The translations under genes and the position numbers were made by a program. DNA of 64,000 bases, from contig JALHQU010000006.1 of NCBI GenBank assembly GCA_022841795.1, forward strand, positions 1 through 64,000. The letters run 5' to 3'. Shown piece by piece: positions 16,531 to 23,797 of the stretch. Position 1 is the first letter of the stretch. The number at the start of each line of letters is the position of its first letter. Source of the stretch: Fimbriiglobus sp. (lineage in GTDB: Bacteria > Planctomycetota > Planctomycetia > Gemmatales > Gemmataceae). The notes beneath the pieces are model-generated. The model was not told the DNA's origin, did no database searches, and worked only from the letters and a program-made list of their open reading frames with translations.

Positions 16531-17859
16531 TTACCGCCGGTCCGACTTCAACTCGATGTCGCGGACCGAGAGGCCGTGGTCTTCGGTGATCGTCAGGCAC
16601 CAGCACTCGACGATCTCCAGGCCGACGGGCGAGGCCGGGAAGGTGCCTTCGACGGGTTTGAGTTGGTCGAACGGAACCGTCCACTCGAACGGCTCCCCGC
16701 CCGGCCCGCCGACGTCGAACTTCCGCACCGCGAAGTACTTGCCGGCGAACCCGCCTTTCGGGTGGTTCATGGTCACCCCGAAGAACACGTCGGCGGTGGA
16801 CCCCAGTCGCCCGCGGACGACGAACCGCCCGGCGTCGCTGAGAACCAGCGGGGAGGAGTCCTCTGCGGCGACTGCGGCGGACGCGACGTAGATGAGCAGC
16901 GGTTTCGGTTTGGCACAGGTGAGCAGCAGGGATTTCGCCCGCAGCCCGCTGTCGGCGGTCGTCTGCCAGTCGCCGTAGTTCACCCCACGGGGGAACTGGC
17001 TCCGCCACACCCCGACGGGGTTGGGCCGGCGGACGGCCTTCAGTTCCGCGTGCCGGTCCACCGAGGCCACCGCCCGGTGGTCGGCCGGCACGTCGGCCAC
17101 CCCCCCGTCCACGAGCCGGGTCACCCGCACCCGCCCCTCGTTCACGCTCACCACCGTGGCGGCCGAATCCGACTCCACGTTCAGTTGAGTGCCGAGCACT
17201 TCGAGGTCGGCGGTCGGCGTGTGGATGAGCATCGGCCGGCCGGCCGGCTGTGGGGTCACGCTCGCCGACATCCTCCCGTACCCCAGCCGCAACTCCTTCC
17301 GCGGGCCGTCCACCACGCTGAGTTGCGACCGCCCGGCCAGCGTGACGCGCGACCCGTCGCCGTACTCCAACACAGCCCACGAATCGACCGAGAGGGATTC
17401 GAGCGTCCCCCCGCTGAAGGTTCGTCCGACGAGCGATTCGGACGTGACGTGCCCGCCCACGCCGGTCCACTGCACCGGGCCGTTCACCTCGGCAATGCGG
17501 GCGAACGGAGTGGCCTTGGGCCAGAGGAGGACGGCCGGCCCGACGGCGAGAAACAGCCCGGCCGCGCACGCCCCGAACCAGAACCACCACCGCAATCGGG
17601 CTGAGGGGAGTCTGGCTGTCACCTTGCCGACGAACGGGTCGGCGGTGGTTTGTGCGAGGACGGCGGCCACGAACCGCGGGCTGGCGCGGAGTTCGTCCTC
17701 CGCCTGGGCGATCAGGTCGGCGGCTTCGAGTTGCTCTTGCAACCGCCGCTGCCGTTCGGGGTTCTCCCGCGCCAGAGCCGCGAGTTCGGCCGACTCGTGC
17801 GGCGTCAACTCGTCGTCGAGCAGCCGGGTCAGAAGCTGATCGAATCGGGTGTCATCCAT
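16531..17859 (-). CDS. FecR-type anti-sigma/membrane sensor
   Basis: The N-terminal ~85 residues (DDTRFDQLLTRLLDDELTPHE, ELAALARENPERQRRL) resemble an anti-sigma cytoplasmic domain. A membrane helix follows (WFGACAAGLFLAVGPAVLLW, about 92-112). The outer part carries a FecR domain (LEYGDGSRVTLAGRSQLSV, LIHTPTADLEVLGTQLNVES, VVSVNEGRVRVT) and a C-terminal carbohydrate-binding-like beta region. It overlaps the ECF sigma gene by 8 nt, the usual translational coupling. The expected role is to hold that sigma factor until an extracellular signal arrives. Confidence 0.9.
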   Translation of the reverse strand: MDDTRFDQLLTRLLDDELTPHESAELAALARENPERQRRLQEQLEAADLIAQAEDELRASPRFVAAVLAQTTADPFVGKVTARLPSARLRWWFWFGACAAGLFLAVGPAVLLWPKATPFARIAEVNGPVQWTGVGGHVTSESLVGRTFSGGTLESLSVDSWAVLEYGDGSRVTLAGRSQLSVVDGPRKELRLGYGRMSASVTPQPAGRPMLIHTPTADLEVLGTQLNVESDSAATVVSVNEGRVRVTRLVDGGVADVPADHRAVASVDRHAELKAVRRPNPVGVWRSQFPRGVNYGDWQTTADSGLRAKSLLLTCAKPKPLLIYVASAAVAAEDSSPLVLSDAGRFVVRGRLGSTADVFFGVTMNHPKGGFAGKYFAVRKFDVGGPGGEPFEWTVPFDQLKPVEGTFPASPVGLEIVECWCLTITEDHGLSVRDIELKSDRR

Positions 17860-18388
17860 GCGGCACCTCCGCCGCCCGGAGTTCCACGCACTGCCGGAGT
17901 TGATCCCGGATCCGCACGAGCAGTTGCCGCACGGCGTCGGCGGTCATGCCGAAACGTTCGGCCACCGCTGGGGCGGGCTGCCCGTCGCGGTAGCGGGCCT
18001 CTACGACTTCGCGGTGACGGGGGGCGAGCTTGGCCAGGCATTCCCGCACCGCCTCCACCGCCAGCGGTTCGGGCCGCTCGTTCGGTACGGAATGACGGGC
18101 GAGCAGCAATTCGGCCAAGTCGGTGTGTAGGATGCGCTGGCGTCGGGCGTCTTTTCGCAGCTCGTTCCGCACGATGTTGGCGGCGATGCCCCGGAGCCAC
18201 TTGCCGAAGTCGCGGGCGGAGTCGAACGACTTCCACTCGCGGTACGCGGTGAGGAACGCCTCCTGCGCGATGTCGTCCACCCAGTCGGGATCGACGGCCA
18301 GCGACCGCACGAACGCCCGCAACTGGACGTGCTGTTCGGCCACGAGCAGTTCGAAGTCGGCCCGCACGGGAGTAGCCCGCTGTCCCAT
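17852..18388 (-). CDS. ECF RNA polymerase sigma factor
   Basis: This 178-residue protein has sigma region 2 (VDPDWVDDIAQEAFLTAYREW, FGKWLRGIAANIVRNELRK) and a region 4 helix-turn-helix (LAPRHREVVEARYRDGQP, AVAERFGMTADAVRQLLVRI). The gene sits directly upstream of, and overlaps, the FecR-type gene, so the two form a surface-signalling pair. Likely targets are the nearby exported propeller genes, which is an inference from position. GGAG precedes the ATG at 18388. Confidence 0.93.
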   Translation of the reverse strand: MGQRATPVRADFELLVAEQHVQLRAFVRSLAVDPDWVDDIAQEAFLTAYREWKSFDSARDFGKWLRGIAANIVRNELRKDARRQRILHTDLAELLLARHSVPNERPEPLAVEAVRECLAKLAPRHREVVEARYRDGQPAPAVAERFGMTADAVRQLLVRIRDQLRQCVELRAAEVPHG

Positions 18389-18451
18389 CGGCGATCTCCT
18401 CCGTGCCAGGTGTTGTCCTCATCCGGCCGGAGTGTGACACCGGCCGGTGCA

Positions 18452-20530
18452 CTAATTGTGACGGAGGGCTTCGATCGGGTCGAGCCGAGAGGCGCGGCGG
18501 GCCGGATACCAGCCGAACACCACACCGACGCCGACGGCCACCCCCAGCGAGAGGAAGATCGAAAAGACGTCCACCTGGGCGGGGAGTGGCTTCGGGGCGA
18601 ACAAGCTCCACACCAGCGGGATGCCGAACACCATTGCCATCCCGGTGCCGAGGCCGAGCAGCCCGCCGATGCTGGTTTGCACTACGGCTTCGATGATGAA
18701 CTGCATGGTGATGTCCCCGCGTTGGGCACCCAACGCGCGGCGGATGCCGATCTCGCGGGTCCGCTCGGTGACGGTGGCCAGCATGATGTTCATGATGCCG
18801 ATGCCGCCCACCAGCAGCGAGATGGAGGCGATCAGCATGAGCAACATGTTGTACCGATCACGGGCGTCCTCCGCCTGTTTCAGCCGGTCGAGCGGCACCG
18901 ACACCCGCCAGTCCTTCCGCGGGTGGGTGCGCTTCAGCAGTCTGGTCACCGCCGCCCCGGTGTCCTTCACCTGACTGGTGTCACCGACGGTCAGCGTGAT
19001 CTGGTGCAACTCGACGTTCTCCATCAGCACGTTCGACCCCTGACGGAACAGCAGCCGCTCGCCGAACCGCACCCGGCAGGTGCGGATCGGCATGTAGATG
19101 TCGTTGTCGAAGCTCTCCTCGGACTCGCCCGCCCCGTGCGACATGCGGTCTTTCAACACCCCCACGATGAGGTACTGCGCCTTGTTCATGGCGACGGTCT
19201 GGCCGACCGCCTCCTCGAAGGGGAACAGTTCCTTGGCGAGGCCGGAGCCGAGGACGACCACGTTCCGCAGGCGTTGCGCGTCCCCTTCGTCGATGTCGTC
19301 CTCGCCGTCCCGCAGGAACCGGCCGGCCGCCAGTTCGAGTCGGTTGACCTTCGAGTACGCTTCGGTGGTGGCCACCACCCGCGCGTCGGCCTTCCGCGCG
19401 ATGTGCCGCACCTCACACGGGAAAATGCGCATCGGCACCCGCCCGACCACCGAATCCATCTGAAAGCGGTCGTAATCTTCCCACGTCAGCCCGTAGATCA
19501 CCTCCCACGACGGCTTGGCGCTCGGCTGGGCGTCCACCGGCTTCATGCTGGTGACGATCACGTTGTTCGTCCCCTGGCGGCGGATGTCCTCGAGCGCGTC
19601 CTCCATGCTGCCCCGGCCGAACGCCATGAGGGCGATCACCGCGGCCGTGCCGATGATGATGCCGAGGACCGACAGGACCGACCGCAGTTTGTGCAGCCAT
19701 AAGCTGCGGAGGGCCAGGACCAAGCTGCTCAACCCCTTGGCCCAGGCGGCGGACACCCCCACCCCGCCCGCAGGCGCAGAGGGGGAAGGCGAGGGGGCCT
19801 GTAAGTCCGGTTCCGGTGCGGCGGAGAGTTGAGGCGGAGGCGTGTCGTTTCGGACGTCGGACTCGATGCGGCCGTCGCGGAGGCGGACCACCCGCCGCGC
19901 CCAGGCGGCGATGTCGTTCTCGTGCGTCACCATGATGATCGTCTTGCCCGCCGCGTTCAGCTTGCGGAGCAGCCGCATGATCTCGTCGCTGGTGCTCGAA
20001 TCGAGGTTGCCCGTCGGCTCGTCGGCCAGGATGACCTGCGGGTCGTTGACCAGCGCGCGGGCGATGGCCACCCGCTGCTGCTGGCCGCCGGAGAGTTGCG
20101 TCGGCCGGTGGTCGAGCCGCCCTCCCAGCCCGACCAGTTCGGCCAGCGCCACGCACCGCGCCCGCGTTTCCGGGGTGAGCGGACGCCCCTGGTAGAGGAG
20201 CGGGATGCCGATGTTCTCGACGACCGTGTACTGCGGGAGCAGGTTGTACGCCTGGAAAATGAAACCGAGGTACCGGCTGCGGACCCGCGACAGTTGTCCG
20301 TCGTCGATGTGGGCCACGTCCTCGTCGCCCAGGAAATACTGTCCGCTGGTGCAGCGGTCGAGGCAGCCGAGCATGTTGAGGAGGGTCGATTTGCCCGACC
20401 CAGATGGCCCCATCAGGGCGACGAAATCCCCTTCCTCGAACTCCAGCGAGACGCCGGCCAGCGCGGGCACGACGACCTCGTCCATCTGGTACTGCTTCAC
20501 CAGATCGACCACCCGAGCGACGGCGGACAT
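18452..20530 (-). CDS. MacB-type ABC transporter: fused ATPase and permease
   Basis: The 692-residue protein has an N-terminal ABC ATPase (Walker A GPSGSGKST at 41-49, signature LSGGQQQR, Walker B VILADEP, H-loop TH) and a C-terminal MacB/FtsX permease with four predicted membrane helices (LRSVLSVLGIIIGTAAVIAL, then three near the C-terminus) around a large periplasmic domain. The ATG at 20530 is the only sensible start; the longer frame upstream lies inside the MacA gene. The linker is proline/alanine-rich. It follows a MacA-type gene by 32 nt, giving a tripartite-type efflux pair for peptides, lipids or drugs. Confidence 0.93.
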   Translation of the reverse strand: MSAVARVVDLVKQYQMDEVVVPALAGVSLEFEEGDFVALMGPSGSGKSTLLNMLGCLDRCTSGQYFLGDEDVAHIDDGQLSRVRSRYLGFIFQAYNLLPQYTVVENIGIPLLYQGRPLTPETRARCVALAELVGLGGRLDHRPTQLSGGQQQRVAIARALVNDPQVILADEPTGNLDSSTSDEIMRLLRKLNAAGKTIIMVTHENDIAAWARRVVRLRDGRIESDVRNDTPPPQLSAAPEPDLQAPSPSPSAPAGGVGVSAAWAKGLSSLVLALRSLWLHKLRSVLSVLGIIIGTAAVIALMAFGRGSMEDALEDIRRQGTNNVIVTSMKPVDAQPSAKPSWEVIYGLTWEDYDRFQMDSVVGRVPMRIFPCEVRHIARKADARVVATTEAYSKVNRLELAAGRFLRDGEDDIDEGDAQRLRNVVVLGSGLAKELFPFEEAVGQTVAMNKAQYLIVGVLKDRMSHGAGESEESFDNDIYMPIRTCRVRFGERLLFRQGSNVLMENVELHQITLTVGDTSQVKDTGAAVTRLLKRTHPRKDWRVSVPLDRLKQAEDARDRYNMLLMLIASISLLVGGIGIMNIMLATVTERTREIGIRRALGAQRGDITMQFIIEAVVQTSIGGLLGLGTGMAMVFGIPLVWSLFAPKPLPAQVDVFSIFLSLGVAVGVGVVFGWYPARRASRLDPIEALRHN

Positions 20531-20562
20531 CGGCGGTGCCCTCGAATCCGGCCACGGGTGAG

Positions 20563-22338
20563 TTACTTCTTCGGAGTCCCGCCGTCGCCAGCCGCGTCGC
20601 CTTTGCCGTCGTCCTTCTTCGGGCCGGCCTTCTCCGACTTCTTTTCCCCGTTCGCCTCCAACAGCGGGTCGGGGTTGAGGACGACCTTGTCCCCCTCCTG
20701 GAGGCCGGATCGGACTTCCACCAGTCGCTGGTTGCTCATCCCCAACTCGATGTCCCGCAGGTGCGGTTGCCCGTCCGCCCCGACCACGAAGCACTGGGGC
20801 TTGGCCCCCAGACTGACGGTGCCGACGACCGCCTGGACGGGCACCACCAGCACTTCGTCGGCCGTCTCCTCGGCGAAGATGGTCACCTCCGCGCTCATGC
20901 CCGGCTTCAGCCCCTCCACCCGCTCGTCGATGGAGACGACCGTCTTGTACAGCTTGACGTCGGCGGCGAACCAGTCCTGCTGGCCGGCGACCGAATCCAC
21001 CGCCTTCACCCGCCCCTTGAACACCCGCTTGGGGACGGCGTCGATGCGGATGTCGGCCGGCTGCCACCCGCTGCCGTCACTCCCGGTGCCCTTCTGGTTG
21101 CGGAGGGCCGACACCATCGCCTCGTGGACGCGGACGTTCACCAGCATCTGGCTGAGGTCGGGGATCTGCATCAGCTTCTGCCCCTCCCGCACCGGCTCGC
21201 CCTGCGCCACGACGCCCTGCTGGGCACCGCCTCCGCCGCGGGCCTGGTCGGACACGTAGTACACCACCAGCCCGTCCTGGGGGGCCAGCACAACACACCG
21301 GGCGATCTGGTCCTCGACCTCCTGCTGCCGGGCCTGCTCCTGCTTGTAGATGGACTCCTTCGCCAGCCGGTCGGCGTCGGCCTGGGCCAGCTTCGCCCGG
21401 GACTGGCTCTTCACCCGGTCCACCGCCCGCATGGCCTCGGCCAGCTTGGCCTTCAGGTCCTGCACCGTCCGGCCGCGTGTGAAGTCGGTCAGGATCGTCT
21501 TCTCCGTCTGCAACTTCTTCAGGGCGATCTGGGCGGCAGCCAACTTCGACTCGTCGGCCTCGGATTGTTGCCTGCTGGTGTACCCGAGTTTCGAAGACCG
21601 TGCCGACCACGCCGCCCGGTCCTGCCAGGCCGTCACGTCCGACTTCGCCACCTGAATCCGCCCTTCGACGTCTTCCAGGTTCTGCTGGTACTCACCACTC
21701 TCGTACCTCTTCAGGTCGATGCGAGCCAGGTCGAGGACGTTCTTGGCCGCCTCCAGGTCGCTCTCGTTCTGGCTCTCCTGGATGCGGTACTGCTCGTCCG
21801 CGGTGATCCAGTTCGCCTTCGCCTGGTCCACCTTGATCTTCTGGTCCTTGAGTTGCTCGACGAACCCGGAGGAGTCGAACTCGATGAGCTTGTCGCCTTT
21901 GACGACCTGCGTGCCGGCGTCGGTCACCCACTTGATAGTGGTGGCGACGGTGCTGCCGCGTGTGCCGGAGCGAACCGTGCAGACGATGTCGCCGTTCCTG
22001 GCCGATTCGAGCGTGCCGCGCTCGATGATCGTCACCTTCAGCTTTTCCCGTGGCACCGTCCACGTCATGCCGGTGTAGGGTGCCCGCCCGAACAGCCTGT
22101 CGCCGAAAAACCGCCAGGTCAGGAAGGCCAGGAGGAGGCACGCACACACGCCGACGGCAACCCAAACCACGCGGCGGGTGGAACGCACCGGGGTCTTGAA
22201 ATCGCGTGGCGGAACCGAGTCCTGAGTCGGTCGAACGATGTCGTGCACCATTAGAATCGGCTCGCGGTGGAGTTGGCCGTTCTGCGTACCGACTTCGAAT
22301 TGGGGTGCTGGGGAGGCGGAGGGCGTTGGGGGGTGCAT
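20563..22338 (-). CDS. MacA/HlyD-type periplasmic adaptor
   Basis: This 591-residue adaptor has a cytoplasmic tail, one membrane helix (VVWVAVGVCACLLLAFLTWRF, about 57-77), a beta-barrel/lipoyl half (TIIERGTLESARNGDIVCTV), a long coiled-coil hairpin (about 165-330, LEAAKNVLDLARIDLKRYE to VKSQSRAKLAQADADRLAK), the second lipoyl half and barrel domains (GLKPGMSAEVTIFAEE), and a Lys/Asp/Gly-rich tail. GAGGAG lies 9 nt before ATG 22338. It is the membrane fusion partner of the MacB-type transporter. The coiled coil is long compared with typical MacA proteins. Confidence 0.92.
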   Translation of the reverse strand: MHPPTPSASPAPQFEVGTQNGQLHREPILMVHDIVRPTQDSVPPRDFKTPVRSTRRVVWVAVGVCACLLLAFLTWRFFGDRLFGRAPYTGMTWTVPREKLKVTIIERGTLESARNGDIVCTVRSGTRGSTVATTIKWVTDAGTQVVKGDKLIEFDSSGFVEQLKDQKIKVDQAKANWITADEQYRIQESQNESDLEAAKNVLDLARIDLKRYESGEYQQNLEDVEGRIQVAKSDVTAWQDRAAWSARSSKLGYTSRQQSEADESKLAAAQIALKKLQTEKTILTDFTRGRTVQDLKAKLAEAMRAVDRVKSQSRAKLAQADADRLAKESIYKQEQARQQEVEDQIARCVVLAPQDGLVVYYVSDQARGGGGAQQGVVAQGEPVREGQKLMQIPDLSQMLVNVRVHEAMVSALRNQKGTGSDGSGWQPADIRIDAVPKRVFKGRVKAVDSVAGQQDWFAADVKLYKTVVSIDERVEGLKPGMSAEVTIFAEETADEVLVVPVQAVVGTVSLGAKPQCFVVGADGQPHLRDIELGMSNQRLVEVRSGLQEGDKVVLNPDPLLEANGEKKSEKAGPKKDDGKGDAAGDGGTPKK

Positions 22339-22576
22339 CAATCCGGACTCCTCGAAGTACTACGGCAGAGAAGCTCCAGTAAAGTGTTGTCGGCAGGAGT
22401 ATCGAGTGTGACTGGGATCTTTTTGGAAACTTCACGGGCACCAAGACTCAAGCTGCGATTCCGGAGGTGGGATGTTCGTACCGTTTGGCCGGGAGAACGC
22501 CCGCGGGGATGGCGTTCTCCCGTCAGTTGTTGCAAGGGGTGGGCGTGCGACGCACACCACCCCCATCGGTTCCGTC

Positions 22577-23599
22577 TCATTTCTTCTTCAGTTCGAGTTG
22601 CTTCTTGTACTGCTCGCGGTCGGCGGCTTCTCCCTTGCCGCTCACCGGGATGCCGGTCTCGTAGAAGATCCCTTCCTTCAGCCCGAGTGTCGCCAGCGTC
22701 CGGCGGTTCTTCTCGGTTCGGACGTGGGCCTTCAGCGTCTCCCGCATGGCGTCCGCCAACTGTTTGCCCACGTCGTCGCCGGGAACTTCTTTCACCACCT
22801 TCGCGCCGGCGCCGAAGATGTCCGGTTCGAGGAGCAGCACCCCTTCTTTGATCGTCAGCTTGTCCACTTTGGGGATGTCCTTCGCCGCGGCCGCCGTCGC
22901 GTAGGTGAGTCGGCCCGAGAACTCTTTGGCCCACGCCAGTTCGGCGACCTTCGTTTCCAGTTCTTCCCGCCGCTTGGCGGAATCCGCGAGGACGACCACG
23001 AGCGGTTGCAGGTCGCCGGCGGCGACCGCGAGGCCGACCTTCGCGTTCAGCGTCACTGGCAGCCCGGGGGTCCCCTCGACCTTCTTCGCCGGGTACTTTT
23101 CGGCCAGCTCGTCCATCCCCTTCGCCATGTCCGCAGCGTCCGTGTACAGGTCCCGCGGGCCACGCCCCGGACCGCGGCCGCGGAGCGCGCGTTCGGCGTC
23201 CGGGGTGAGCACGGCGAACGCCGTGTTCGCCGGCTCCCCGTTCACGAGCTTGCTCACGAACTTCTTCTCGGTCTCGTCTTCGTAGGAGGTGAGGCGGATG
23301 CAGACGAACTTCTTGGCGGCGGCGATCACTTCCGGCTGGGACAGGAAACTCCTGTCCATGGTGACCTTGCCCGGTCACCACATGCCGGACACGCCGGCGC
23401 AGTGCGGGGCGGCGCTCACGAACAGGATCGGCTTGCCCGTCCGCTTCGCCTCGGCCAGCCCCCGGTCCAGGGTGGCGTAGTACTGGATGATGGCGTCGGA
23501 CTTCGGCGACTCCTTTTCGGGAGTCTGGGCCGACGCCCCTCCTATCGCGAGGAGACCGACGGCCACGGCGGCCAGAGTACGGGAGGCGAGTCGTCGCAT
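22577..23599 (-). CDS. Exported thioredoxin-fold protein interrupted by an in-frame TGA
   Basis: Two frame-identical ORFs, 23375-23599 and 22577-23374, are separated only by one TGA. Together they read as one thioredoxin-like protein: signal peptide (LASRTLAAVAVGLLAIGGAS), GKPILFVSAAPHCAGVSGMW, TGA, PGKVTMDRSFLSQPEVIAAA, KKFVCIRLTSYEDE, then a helical C-terminal region. The strand-turn-helix with a Cys in the active-site loop matches thioredoxin-like families. The TGA lies within an 8-bp perfect hairpin and a second 8-bp hairpin follows 17 nt later, so selenocysteine insertion is possible; a recent nonsense mutation is the simple alternative. GGGAAG before ATG 23599 decides the start. Confidence 0.6.
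23339..23380 (-). promoter_or_regulatory. Two consecutive hairpins at the in-frame TGA (candidate SECIS)
   Basis: On the minus strand TGGTGACC/GGTCACCA (23359-23380) forms a perfect 8-bp stem containing the TGA, and GGACAGGA/TCCTGTCC (23339-23357) forms a second perfect 8-bp stem with a GTT loop. The loop of the second starts 25 nt after the TGA and begins with G, both features of bacterial SECIS elements. Confidence 0.45.
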
Positions 23600-23797
23600 G
23601 AGTCTTCCCAATTTCAGTGGTGGAACGGAGAGGTCAGAGTTGGAACCCGGCAGGGTGGCTCAGGCTTCGTAACCCGTCACGCGTGCGAACCGCCGCGCAT
23701 TCCGTGCGCTGCGTCGCCGTCGAAACGTCGCGCGGTACAACAAGCAGTCCACCCCGGCCCAGGCCGACCAACCAATTCCCCTTCCGGAAGCCACTCC

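Noticed and set aside
20531-21067. N-terminal 179-codon extension of the MacB-type gene
   Set aside because: It lies inside the MacA-type gene in another frame and is not protein-like; ATG 20530 starts the ABC domain directly.
22472-23797. Long plus-strand extension upstream of the SASA esterase gene
   Set aside because: It is antisense to the thioredoxin-like gene and arginine/glycine-rich; the GTG at 23798 begins a clear signal peptide.
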